Below are positions 19,268-27,544 of a stretch of DNA of 64,000 nt, in pieces. The stretch is from a virus. The stretch is from the IMG/VR virus record IMGVR_UViG_3300042458_000756, positions 1 to 64,000 of that record; one strand, 5' to 3'. Within the stretch, counting starts at the first letter, position 1, and each line of letters opens with the position of its first letter. The notes beneath the pieces are model-generated. The model did no database searches. It was not told where the DNA came from and worked only from the letters and a program-made list of their open reading frames with translations. Position numbers and translations under genes: made by a program.

Positions 19268-20437
19268 CTACTTTTCTTCTAGTGATTTTACTCTTGCTGT
19301 AAGTTCTTGTACCGCTTTAATTAATGGTGAAATAAACTCTTCATATCTTAATGCCTGTGTTCCTTCTAAGTCATTAACATCAGATATTAGCCAGCCGCCA
19401 AAATCGGCAACTCCAGAAGCATCTAATACTGATTTAACTTCTTGTGCAATTAGACCATAATGTGTTCTGTTTCCTTCAATTTTATTATACTTAACGGGAT
19501 GCAAATTATTTATAAAGTCTAGCCCGAGGTCAGAGGTTACTACATTTTCTTTTGTTCTTGCATCAGAAATTGTTGTGGCGTTATTATTTGAATATATATT
19601 TTTCCAGCCTCTTGTTACACGATCAGTACCAGCATTTAGAGGACCTATAAGGCCCAAGCTAAATGTATTATTTGTTAAGGGGAACCAGTTTGAATTTACT
19701 CCGACTGGAGATAAGTCTGTTGCTCCATAGTTTAATGAAATTCTTGTAGTAATTGGATCTATAACGGCATTGGTACCATTTGCTCCAGGTGCTCCAGGTG
19801 CTCCAGGTGCTCCGTCTGCGCCAGGTGCTCCGTCTGCTCCAGGTGCTCCGTCTGCGCCACGTGGAATTACAAAATCTAAAAGAACATTGCTGGAGGTTCC
19901 ACTATTTGTAACTACTGCGTTTGATCCTGGTAGGGATGTTGAAGTTGAGTTAACTGTTATGGTTGCGGCTGCATCTCCTTTAGGTCCAGGTGCTCCAACA
20001 GCACCGTTAGTTCCGTTAGTGCCAGCTGCGCCTGTTGCGCCTGTATCACCTTTTGGTAAAACTAAATTTAATACTTGGGATGGAGAAGTTCCTGTAATTG
20101 TTGCAGATGCACTTACTCCTGCAGTAACAGTTCCAATTGATAATACGTTAGAGGGTCCTGGGCCGCCAAGAATTCCGTCTTGGCCTCTTGGTATATTGAA
20201 TGTTAAAGATTGTGCAGGAGATGTTCCACTGATAGTTACGGTGGCACTTTGTCCAGGATTAAGTGTATTTGTTGCTGCTACGCTTAACACGTTAGCAGGG
20301 CCTGCTATTCCTTGTGGGCCAGGGTTTGCAGCAATAAATGCAGCAATGTCTGCGCCTAAAATACCAAGGTCCCTAGGTACGTCGGGTGAGTCCGAGTAAC
20401 TTGGGAAACGCCATCCATTAACACCTACTGTTGCCAT
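19268..20437 (-). CDS. Collagen-like tail fibre with S74 chaperone domain
   Basis: 389 residues. Residues ~140-225 contain Gly-X-Y runs (GAPGADGAPG type) broken by beta segments. From residue ~290 comes a peptidase_S74 intramolecular chaperone: SDARTKENV with the self-cleaving Ser-Asp, then HYGLIAQEVKSVLD, ending in a coiled coil. The chaperone folds the fibre as a trimer and then cuts itself off. It is the last gene of the oxygenase cassette and many of its prolines sit in X-Pro-Gly. A -10 box ends 6 nt before the ATG, so the transcript may be leaderless. Confidence 0.88.
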   Translation of the reverse strand: MATVGVNGWRFPSYSDSPDVPRDLGILGADIAAFIAANPGPQGIAGPANVLSVAATNTLNPGQSATVTISGTSPAQSLTFNIPRGQDGILGGPGPSNVLSIGTVTAGVSASATITGTSPSQVLNLVLPKGDTGATGAAGTNGTNGAVGAPGPKGDAAATITVNSTSTSLPGSNAVVTNSGTSSNVLLDFVIPRGADGAPGADGAPGADGAPGAPGAPGANGTNAVIDPITTRISLNYGATDLSPVGVNSNWFPLTNNTFSLGLIGPLNAGTDRVTRGWKNIYSNNNATTISDARTKENVVTSDLGLDFINNLHPVKYNKIEGNRTHYGLIAQEVKSVLDASGVADFGGWLISDVNDLEGTQALRYEEFISPLIKAVQELTARVKSLEEK

Positions 20438-20443
20438 TTTTTA

Positions 20444-20449
20444 ATTATA
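20444..20449 (-). promoter_or_regulatory. Extended -10 promoter for the collagen-like fibre
   Basis: TGGTATAAT on the minus strand, followed by exactly 6 nt and then the ATG at 20437. The predicted transcript starts at the A of the start codon. Confidence 0.5.
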
Positions 20450-20453
20450 CCAC

Positions 20454-21071
20454 CTATGAAATTATCTTACTTGTTTTAAACATAAACGCTGGGCACATGT
20501 ATTTGTTGCCAGATATTAGCGGGGTTGAGGCGTGAAAATATGGCTTAACTGAAGGAAATATAACCAGGCTACCAGCTTCTGGCTTGATCTTTATTTTTTG
20601 CTCTGGAAAAGAAAGTTCTCCTCCAGTGTAATTATCATTTAAATACAACACAATTGATGCAGTAAGCCTAGCCTCTTCATCGTCCTCTTCGCAATCGATG
20701 TGTGGACCCATCTGAGCTGGTGGGAAATACTTGCTTATTCTTACTTCGTTTGGCAAAAAGCCAAGATCTTTTCCCAATGATTTTGAATAATCTTCAACGC
20801 ACAAATTAATAGCATCTAGTATTGTAGATACGACCAAGGCATACCTTTTATTAATTTCATTATCTGTTTTTGATATGGTAAAGGATCCGACCTTATACTC
20901 GCCAAAAACATCATTTTCATTATTACTAGAAACCCATCTCATCCATTTTGTTAAATGAGGGTTGTCATAAGATATCTTGTCTAGTGTTTCTATTTCTTCA
21001 ACAAACTCACTTGGGTTTGGTATAACGTTTTTATAATAATAGATATTGTCATCTAAAATTTCTTTAATCAT
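20454..21071 (-). CDS. 2OG-Fe(II) oxygenase, prolyl-hydroxylase-like
   Basis: 205 residues. Iron ligands His124-x-Asp126 and distal His180 are present, with the core strand LYLNDNYTGGELSF typical of the P4H-type superfamily. The basic residue expected to hold 2-oxoglutarate is Lys190 rather than Arg. These enzymes hydroxylate using Fe(II), O2 and 2-oxoglutarate. It ends just upstream of the collagen-like fibre and overlaps the previous oxygenase by 4 nt. The substrate is not shown by sequence. Confidence 0.85.
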   Translation of the reverse strand: MIKEILDDNIYYYKNVIPNPSEFVEEIETLDKISYDNPHLTKWMRWVSSNNENDVFGEYKVGSFTISKTDNEINKRYALVVSTILDAINLCVEDYSKSLGKDLGFLPNEVRISKYFPPAQMGPHIDCEEDDEEARLTASIVLYLNDNYTGGELSFPEQKIKIKPEAGSLVIFPSVKPYFHASTPLISGNKYMCPAFMFKTSKIIS

Positions 21072-21766
21072 TCTCTACCTTCTGGCATTACTGGTCTTCC
21101 TTCTGGGGTTGCCCATTTTTTATAAATTTGTTCCTGCTCTGCTCTAACAGCCTTTAGCTCCATGTCCCAAGCTTCTCGTTGTTTGTCGGTATATACAATG
21201 CTTGCATCATCCCAAAACGATCCTATTGTGTATCTAATGCCACCCTTTACTGTTGTAACCATGTGCTCTCTTGTATGCCCGCCAGCAAAAAATGCGCCCA
21301 ATCCAATTTTTGGCTTGATGTCAATACTTCCATCCTTAAATTTTAAATGACCGCCTTCAAAATTATCATTCAGGTAAATAAACACTGCATACTTACTTCT
21401 TTCAAAAGCAGTTGGGTTTCCAACTTCATCTGAGTTGTCTGAGTGATAGTCTGCAAAAGCTCCTTCAAGCCACCTTTGTGCGTGATAGCTAACTTCTGAG
21501 ACTTCAAAGCCTAGCAATTCTTCGGTTTTAGATTTTATTTTTTCTTTAAACTGATTAAAGAAATCTTCTGGCAATCCAAAAAGTTTTAAATTTGGGTCGG
21601 ACGGCCAGTAGCCCATAGCCTGTGAGCCGTAGAAGGATATCTCATTCCATTTTAATATTTTGTGTTCTACCAAAAAATCAAAATAATTTATAATAGCAGA
21701 GCAAGTTTCTGGATCTATAAAATTCTCTACTATAAAAAATTCGTCTCTTATCTTTGGCATAGTCAT
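21068..21766 (-). CDS. 2OG-Fe(II) oxygenase, prolyl-hydroxylase-like
   Basis: 232 residues with His108-x-Asp110, distal His168 and Arg178 for 2-oxoglutarate; the core is IYLNDNFEGGHLKF. The closest pattern is the PKHD/P4H group. Stop and start overlap the downstream oxygenase (ATGA), and the start lies one base after the upstream stop, so it belongs to one operon. The C-terminus is charged and extended. Confidence 0.85.
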   Translation of the reverse strand: MTMPKIRDEFFIVENFIDPETCSAIINYFDFLVEHKILKWNEISFYGSQAMGYWPSDPNLKLFGLPEDFFNQFKEKIKSKTEELLGFEVSEVSYHAQRWLEGAFADYHSDNSDEVGNPTAFERSKYAVFIYLNDNFEGGHLKFKDGSIDIKPKIGLGAFFAGGHTREHMVTTVKGGIRYTIGSFWDDASIVYTDKQREAWDMELKAVRAEQEQIYKKWATPEGRPVMPEGRE

Positions 21767-21767
21767 A

Positions 21768-22550
21768 TTAGTACCCTAAATTCTTTCTATCTGAGTACTT
21801 CATGTTTGCTGGATTTTCTTTTTCAATTCTTTTTTGCTCCATCTTAGCCCAGGTATAAGCACCCCAGTGCTTTTGATTTGCAAGCCATTGTGGGTGCCCA
21901 TCATAATAGTACTGTATGAAGTTTCTAATAAAAAACTTGTTTCCATTTCTAATCGTTCTAACTCCATGAAAATATGGATCTTGTGATGGAAATACAAGTA
22001 TGTCGCCAGCCTTGGGCTTGTATGGATAGTATTGGTCGTTCATGTAAAACTCTATATCGCCACCTTCATAGTCATCGTTAATATATGTTGTGCAGGTAAG
22101 CAAAAATTTTGGACCAGGCATATCTCTTTCTGAAATGATAAAATCTGTATGGTACTGCATAGACATTTCATTGCCCATAGTATCTACATTTGCATCGTAT
22201 TTTGAAAAAGATGATGTCATTAATTTAGCCGATTCTGGCAAAACAATTCCGTATGTCTTTTTGTAATCTTCAATGGCAGTGTTGTAAGCCTCATAAACTC
22301 TGTCTGAAAGAAACTTTTCTTCATCATATCTTGGACCAAACTCTCTGGGCTCGTTCTCATTATGTTTTTGCTGTGAGTAGCTTCCAAAAATTGACCACTT
22401 GTCCCAAGTTCTTAAATAATATCTTCCTGCCGCATCGGCATCAGATTCCTTCATTATTCTGTACAATTCATCTGCATCTGGCAGTAGTCCCTGATAAATC
22501 CTTACATTTGGCAAAAGCTCAAAAGATGTGTATTCGTAATTAGTTGTCAT
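21768..22550 (-). CDS. 2OG-Fe(II) oxygenase
   Basis: 260 residues with His134-x-Asp136, distal His195, and Lys205 or Arg209 as the likely 2-oxoglutarate anchor; core TYINDDYEGGDIEF. An insert before the HxD (residues 110-130) distinguishes it from its neighbours. Its start overlaps the upstream oxygenase by 11 nt. Substrate unknown; neighbouring repeat proteins are candidates. Confidence 0.84.
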   Translation of the reverse strand: MTTNYEYTSFELLPNVRIYQGLLPDADELYRIMKESDADAAGRYYLRTWDKWSIFGSYSQQKHNENEPREFGPRYDEEKFLSDRVYEAYNTAIEDYKKTYGIVLPESAKLMTSSFSKYDANVDTMGNEMSMQYHTDFIISERDMPGPKFLLTCTTYINDDYEGGDIEFYMNDQYYPYKPKAGDILVFPSQDPYFHGVRTIRNGNKFFIRNFIQYYYDGHPQWLANQKHWGAYTWAKMEQKRIEKENPANMKYSDRKNLGY

Positions 22551-23214
22551 TGTCTATCCTACCTAGTCTGGTTATTGTCCAAAAGAATGGTGCGGTATAT
22601 CTTGTTCCGCTTGTTACTTTTGTTACCCCATGAATATAGTTCTTATCTCCTGGGAAAAAATATGCTGCTCTTGCTTTGGGCTTAAATTTAATATTTTGAA
22701 GTGGGAAGAATAGCTCTCCGCCTTCGTAATCATTATTTAAATAAAACACTGTTCCTATGTCGTACCATGGAAACTCATTTTCTGTTCCAGCGTCTGGGCC
22801 TTCGTGTAGCTCCTTGTCAGCATGAGGAAACTGCATCGCTCCAACTGGCCATCTAACAATGGCTGCTTCTGTCGGTGAAACTTCTACATCAAATTTTTCT
22901 CTAATAAATGGAGTCATTCTTTGGATAACTAGATTTAGAATTCTGACAACTTCTGGGTCTGCTTTCATTAGTGAGTCTTTAGTAGCAACTCTATCTTCCC
23001 ACACTCTGTGATCATAAATAATGTTTCCATTTTCATTCCACTGAGATTCAGTAACATCCCACACTGTGTTATTTCTTGCAAAGTTTAAAAGGTACTCTTG
23101 CTCTTCAAGAGTCACCATATCTTCTAGCTCTACAACATTGTCTGGTGAGGTTCCGAAATGCCCTGAAGGTGTTATTGACTGTCTTGCAAATCTAGCTCTT
23201 TTTGTATATTCCAT
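22540..23214 (-). CDS. 2OG-Fe(II) oxygenase
   Basis: 224 residues with a complete active site: His131-x-Asp133, His195 and Arg205; core FYLNNDYEGGELFF. The ~35-residue N-terminal extension is basic then acidic. It follows the DUF6065-like pair with a 7 nt gap. Confidence 0.85.
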   Translation of the reverse strand: MEYTKRARFARQSITPSGHFGTSPDNVVELEDMVTLEEQEYLLNFARNNTVWDVTESQWNENGNIIYDHRVWEDRVATKDSLMKADPEVVRILNLVIQRMTPFIREKFDVEVSPTEAAIVRWPVGAMQFPHADKELHEGPDAGTENEFPWYDIGTVFYLNNDYEGGELFFPLQNIKFKPKARAAYFFPGDKNYIHGVTKVTSGTRYTAPFFWTITRLGRIDNDN

Positions 23215-23221
23215 TTTTCAC

Positions 23222-23950
23222 CTATTCATATTTCTTTAAAGATCTAACGGTTAGCTTGTATGCCCCGCCGTCTTTGGTTCTAAATTTTTTTGCTTGCTGG
23301 TCATGTCTTTTTTCTATTTCTGACTTAGAATAGAATTTTTTTTCCATCTTCCAGTCTTCTCTTTTATATGGAATTAATTGCATATAAGGTGTTCCCGCTG
23401 GTATGGTGCCCTCAAAATCCTTTTTGAGAAAAAATGGCATTAATCCAGGAGTGTCCATCTTATCATTATCTATTATAGCAGAGGTGGTAGTAAATGGTAA
23501 GTCAAATCTATTTATTGGGTGAACATACATTACGCTGTATCCTTCTGGGACGGATGGTGCCCAGTTAGGATACCAATGAAAATGAAAATCGTCGTGTCCA
23601 GTTGGTACTGGGAATTCTTTCATGGGTTGCCTTGAGCCAACAAAATCCTCATATCCAGATTCTGTTTTTACGGTTGTGATTCCGTTAGCGTTTTTTTTAA
23701 ATACTATATTGCATGGAGTTACATACATATAGCCACTAATAAATATGTCCAAAAGTCCTGGGCAAGATCTGAAAGTTCTAACTGGGCCTCCTTCTGTATT
23801 TAAGTACGGCTCGTTTGTCTCAGGATTAATCTCAAATTTTTGTGCATCTTTAAACCAATTTGGCATTAATGATTTTGTGGTATGAGGAGCATAGGATTCA
23901 GAAATAATATTATATAACCTATTGGAATGAAAAGTTATTTTATTTGTCAT
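23222..23950 (-). CDS. DUF6065-like / cyanophage-type conserved protein
   Basis: 242 residues. It carries segments such as SCPGLLDIFISGYMYVTPC, MYVHPINRFDLPFTTTSA and the ending YMQLIPYKREDWK, which I associate with a conserved phage family of unknown function found with oxygenase genes. Conserved His/Asp residues (HFHWYPNW) could bind metal in a cupin-like fold, but this is not established. It overlaps the upstream gene by 11 nt. Confidence 0.6.
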   Translation of the reverse strand: MTNKITFHSNRLYNIISESYAPHTTKSLMPNWFKDAQKFEINPETNEPYLNTEGGPVRTFRSCPGLLDIFISGYMYVTPCNIVFKKNANGITTVKTESGYEDFVGSRQPMKEFPVPTGHDDFHFHWYPNWAPSVPEGYSVMYVHPINRFDLPFTTTSAIIDNDKMDTPGLMPFFLKKDFEGTIPAGTPYMQLIPYKREDWKMEKKFYSKSEIEKRHDQQAKKFRTKDGGAYKLTVRSLKKYE

Positions 23951-24644
23951 TTACTCTCAACCTTAAAGTTTTTGTTTCGTGTTCACCAATAGTATTGCCT
24001 TTGTGATCAGTTGCATTTCTATAAAACCCAGCCCATTTGCCAGACATATTTATTTTATCTATTGTCATTCCATAAGCTCTTCCATCATATGGAGACCCTA
24101 CATAACCTTTCCCATCGTATAAGTCAACCTCGTAATTATTGATTTCTTTTAATGAGACTGGCAAAAATACGGCAACAGGTGTGCCTGCTTTTACTGTTAT
24201 TATTTTACCTGGCGATGTCACCCTCCAAACTACGGGAACCTCGGCAGAGAAAAAAGATGTGGTTAGCAATGTTGTAAATGCCTGTGCTCCATCTATAAAA
24301 AAGTTTGGAGCAGGCATAGTTAATATAGTTGTGTCTTTATCGGTTTTAAAGGTTAAGCCAGTAATAAAGCTTATGGTTGCATTTGCCCTGTTTGTGTGTA
24401 CATACTTTTCACCAGAAAGTATTTTTACATGAATGGACTGGCTATCTGAGATGCCGTCCCAAATAAAAGAAATATCTTCTGGGAAGGAGATTCCCCATCC
24501 TAGAGTGTTAGATAAACTAACTGGAAAACAGTTGTATGCATGTCTGTCAGCTGTCTGGTCCATCCATTCCCTGTTTACTTTTACCTGCTCTATTTTGGCG
24601 GGGCTGTCTCCTGTTTTAAAAACATCAATTTTACGCATATCCAT
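23940..24644 (-). CDS. DUF6065-like protein
   Basis: 234 residues. The N-terminal region (REWMDQTADRHAYNCFPVSLSNTLGWGI) matches my memory of DUF6065, a family of unknown function. Its C-terminus has a different composition from the 242-residue neighbour, but both share a beta-rich layout and may be distant relatives. It overlaps the upstream oxygenase by 14 nt, so it is co-translated with it. Confidence 0.6.
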   Translation of the reverse strand: MDMRKIDVFKTGDSPAKIEQVKVNREWMDQTADRHAYNCFPVSLSNTLGWGISFPEDISFIWDGISDSQSIHVKILSGEKYVHTNRANATISFITGLTFKTDKDTTILTMPAPNFFIDGAQAFTTLLTTSFFSAEVPVVWRVTSPGKIITVKAGTPVAVFLPVSLKEINNYEVDLYDGKGYVGSPYDGRAYGMTIDKINMSGKWAGFYRNATDHKGNTIGEHETKTLRLRVNDK

Positions 24645-25329
24645 CGGTATACTTCTTTTCTATTTCTCTGTAGGCTGGTGTGTGAGGAGCCTCTAGGTAA
24701 TCTAGCATAGTTACAATAGAGTATTTTGTTCCACTTGTTACTGGAAGCGATGCGTGTGAAAATAAATAAGATGAAGGGAATAGATAAAGATCCCCAGCCT
24801 TAGGCTTTATTTTTAAATTAAATTTATCAAAAAATAGCTCCCCGCCCTCGTAATCATCGTTAATATATCCAACAGAAGATAGCACACAAATATAAGAGTA
24901 TCCATGATCAGAGTGTACTTGAAAATGCTGTCCTGGACCGTATTTAACAAAGTTAAAAGACTCCCAATAATTTAGTGGTGCAAGGTTAAATTTTTGTCTA
25001 TAGTCTTCTACTGGGCCCAGCTGTGCATCCTTAGCGTCCTCCCATATCGATTCTAGTTTAATTTGATCTTCGCTTTTGCCATCATTATCTTGCTTGTTTT
25101 TCTTAATCTTAAAATCAAATGCGTCTCTATACTTTAAGTTGCTTGAAGCGTATCCAGTTGTGGCCTGCTTCCATTTATAGGTTGCATGGGGCGAATCTGA
25201 ATACCCAACACCTTCGGCATCTGGGTCTCTAGACAAACAATCTTCAAGTCTATTTATAAAATCCATGTCTTTTGGAAATATGTTTCTATAGACGAGCACT
25301 CCTGGTGCTAAAACTTCTGGCTGGTTCAT
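24631..25329 (-). CDS. 2OG-Fe(II) oxygenase (paralogue pair member A)
   Basis: 232 residues with His139-x-Asp141, distal His182 and Lys192; core GYINDDYEGGELFF. It aligns along its length with the adjacent upstream oxygenase (shared FDFKI, NYWE.FNFVKYGPG, SDLYLFPS-type and KYSIVTM segments), showing a tandem duplication. The DHGYSYICVL segment after the HxD is shared by both. Confidence 0.86.
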   Translation of the reverse strand: MNQPEVLAPGVLVYRNIFPKDMDFINRLEDCLSRDPDAEGVGYSDSPHATYKWKQATTGYASSNLKYRDAFDFKIKKNKQDNDGKSEDQIKLESIWEDAKDAQLGPVEDYRQKFNLAPLNYWESFNFVKYGPGQHFQVHSDHGYSYICVLSSVGYINDDYEGGELFFDKFNLKIKPKAGDLYLFPSSYLFSHASLPVTSGTKYSIVTMLDYLEAPHTPAYREIEKKYTDGYA

Positions 25330-25330
25330 A

Positions 25331-26029
25331 TCAATCTCCCTTAATTATTTTATCTTGTTTTCTTTTTTTAATAAGTTGTGAAAAGTCTTCACCGTGATGA
25401 TCGTCATTGTAGTCTGTCATAGTTACAATAGAGTATTTTATTCCCTCTGATATTGGCATGGCGGCATGAGAAAATAAATATGTCGATGGGAATATGTAAA
25501 GGTCACCAGATTTTGGTTTAACCTGAATTCCTATTTTTGGAAAAACAAGTTCTCCTCCAACATAGTCTTCATTAATATATCCTACCATGGAGACTGTAGC
25601 AACATAAGAAAATCCATGATCTGCATGTTCTTTAAAGTAATTTCCTGGTCCGTATTTAACAAAGTTAAATTGTTCCCAGTAATTCATTTGTATATTGTAC
25701 ATATTGCAGTAATCAATTAAAGCTGGGTTTTTAGCATCGTATGTATCTTGCCATATTGAATTTAATACATCGTATTCGTTACTTAAACCAAAATTATTTT
25801 TTCTTATTTTAAAATCAAAACAATCTCTATAGTCTGAGTCTTTTTTATCAGTGCCAACTTTGGCTTTTTGCCAACTATGAAGACTAGACAAAGAAAGCTC
25901 TTCCTCTAGTCTTTGGGAAAGATTTAATTCTTTTTTAATTACATTTCTGTAAACCCAAAGTCCAGGGAAAAGCTGTTCTTTTGAAGACCACGTCTCCGAC
26001 AAACTGTTTTGCATTAAACTACCTATCAT
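25331..26029 (-). CDS. 2OG-Fe(II) oxygenase (paralogue pair member B)
   Basis: 232 residues with His135-x-Asp137, distal His188 and Lys198; core GYINEDYVGGELVF. It is the first gene of the oxygenase cassette, directly downstream of the PPG-repeat/Hint protein. A second in-frame ATG at 26014 could be the true start (AGGTAG upstream). It was duplicated to give the next gene. Confidence 0.85.
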   Translation of the reverse strand: MIGSLMQNSLSETWSSKEQLFPGLWVYRNVIKKELNLSQRLEEELSLSSLHSWQKAKVGTDKKDSDYRDCFDFKIRKNNFGLSNEYDVLNSIWQDTYDAKNPALIDYCNMYNIQMNYWEQFNFVKYGPGNYFKEHADHGFSYVATVSMVGYINEDYVGGELVFPKIGIQVKPKSGDLYIFPSTYLFSHAAMPISEGIKYSIVTMTDYNDDHHGEDFSQLIKKRKQDKIIKGD

Positions 26030-26039
26030 TTATTCATTA

Positions 26040-26063
26040 TGACATTTATAAACATAAATGTCA
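26040..26063. promoter_or_regulatory. Perfect inverted repeat before the oxygenase cassette
   Basis: Two 10-bp arms, TGACATTTAT and ATAAATGTCA, are separated by 4 nt. There is no U-run on either strand, so it is not a typical terminator. It lies between the Hint protein and the first oxygenase and could be an operator or an mRNA-processing hairpin. Confidence 0.6.
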
Positions 26064-26079
26064 ATATAGAACAATAACA

Positions 26080-27516
26080 TTACATCAAGAGCCACCACTT
26101 ATAGTTGTGCATCAAGATATTTTCTGTAACGAACCAGTCTTGAGGCTCCGTGTTTAGTCTGTAAACTGTTGAGACTCCGTCGACAAGTGTAATAGATGTA
26201 ATTAATAGATCAGAAATAAGTCCATTTTCGTCTAGTTTAATTAAATGATCTCCTACTACTATGTCTGAGGACAGTTCGACGCTATAGACACCGTCTCTTT
26301 TTATAAACACATGTTGATGTAAAGAAATCTTTAAAGATTCGTCTCCATTAAAATACATGATTTGTGGAACAATTTTGCCTATCTTTGAAACTACTGTTGC
26401 TTCGACAAAACCGTTAGATGAAAGTGAATTAGAAGACCAAGTTTCATAATCAAGCTCAGATTCTTCTTGAGTTCCTACTAATGGCAACTCATTTAAATCT
26501 GCGGTGACTATTATATCTCCAACTTCAATATCTTTTATTTTTTTAAATCCATCTTTAGTTTTAATTAGAGTGTTTTCTTCAATACATCCGCCGCCGCCAC
26601 CAAAAGATGGAGGTGAGAAGAACCCTGGAGGTGAGAAGAACCCAGGAGGTGAGAAGAACCCTGGAGGACCAAAGAACCCTGGAGGTGCGAAGAACCCTGG
26701 AGGTGAGAAGAACCCTGGAGGTGAGAAGAACCCTGGGGGACCAAAGAACCCTGGGGGTGCGAAGAACCCTGGAGGTGCGAAGAACCCTGGAGGTGCGAAG
26801 AACCCTGGAGGTGCGAAGAACCCTGGAGGTGCGAAGAACCCTGGAGGTGCGAAGAACCCTGGAGGTGCGAAGAACCCTGGAGGTGAGAAGAACCCTGGGG
26901 GTGAGAAGAATGACGGTGGTGAGAAGAAGGTTGTAACTGAAGCGGAGGCACCTGATGTGACACCATTTCCGTTAGCATTATGTGCATAAACTGTATAAGT
27001 TTGTGCTGTTCCTTGCTCTTGGGCTACTGATACTGATGTAGCTGCTGTGTTTCCTTGCTTTCCATCGGATGATGCCCAGTAATACAAATCAATTGCTGAT
27101 CCACCATTTGCTGGGGCTGGCCAAGATACTACGTCTGTTCCTGCTGTTGATGATGATGCTGAAACAAGACCAACTTGGTCTGGGACGGTAGTAGGTGTTG
27201 TAGCATTTGAAGTAGTGGTAGGACCGTTGCCAACTGCATTAGATGGAGTTATTGTAAATGTGTATGATACTCCACCAGCGAGGCCTGTAAAGGACTTTGT
27301 AGTAGAAGTTGATGTTTGTGTTGTTGTTGCTGGACTTGACACTATTGTATATAGTGTTGCTGCTGGTGAATCGGATGGAAGCGTCCAAGCTAAGTTCGCT
27401 GAACCGTTATTGAACGCCCCTCCGTTAACACCAGTGGCAGTAAATCCAGTAACGGCCTTTGGCTCCAGGAAGTTGTCCTGTGCTGAAGACTTAATACCGA
27501 TTTTCTTATTTGCCAT
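26080..27516 (-). CDS. FN3 / PPG-repeat fibre with C-terminal Hint domain
   Basis: 478 residues in four parts. Residues ~20-200 are two fibronectin type III repeats. Residues ~203-305 are about 18 units of a six-residue repeat, mostly GFFAPP or GFFSPP, so Pro-Pro-Gly recurs throughout. A GGGGG linker follows. Residues 311-478 are a Hint (hedgehog/intein) domain: Cys311 starting block A (CIEENTLIKTKDG), a SLHQHVFI block and a C-terminal His470-Asn471 (WFVTENILMHN). A Hint domain can make a thioester at Cys311 and release or transfer the repeat part. The residue after Asn471 is Tyr and only 7 residues follow, so protein splicing is unlikely. It stands next to the 2OG oxygenases, for which PPG is a classic P4H target. 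Confidence 0.85.
   Translation of the reverse strand: MANKKIGIKSSAQDNFLEPKAVTGFTATGVNGGAFNNGSANLAWTLPSDSPAATLYTIVSSPATTTQTSTSTTKSFTGLAGGVSYTFTITPSNAVGNGPTTTSNATTPTTVPDQVGLVSASSSTAGTDVVSWPAPANGGSAIDLYYWASSDGKQGNTAATSVSVAQEQGTAQTYTVYAHNANGNGVTSGASASVTTFFSPPSFFSPPGFFSPPGFFAPPGFFAPPGFFAPPGFFAPPGFFAPPGFFAPPGFFAPPGFFGPPGFFSPPGFFSPPGFFAPPGFFGPPGFFSPPGFFSPPGFFSPPSFGGGGGCIEENTLIKTKDGFKKIKDIEVGDIIVTADLNELPLVGTQEESELDYETWSSNSLSSNGFVEATVVSKIGKIVPQIMYFNGDESLKISLHQHVFIKRDGVYSVELSSDIVVGDHLIKLDENGLISDLLITSITLVDGVSTVYRLNTEPQDWFVTENILMHNYKWWLLM
26599..26930 (-). repeat. 18-nt tandem repeat coding for PPG units
   Basis: About 18 near-identical 18-nt units inside the Hint-protein gene. They vary only at the codon for Ala/Ser/Gly and at a Pro/Gly third base, so unit number could change easily by slippage or recombination. 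Confidence 0.9.
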
Positions 27517-27544
27517 TTTTTATCTCCTATTATTTTTTATCTAA

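Noticed and set aside
26080-26590. Active splicing intein
   Set aside because: The His-Asn end is followed by Tyr and only seven residues, with no C-extein and no +1 Ser/Thr/Cys.
26599-26930. CRISPR-like array
   Set aside because: The 18-nt units have no spacers and keep an open reading frame, so they are coding repeats.
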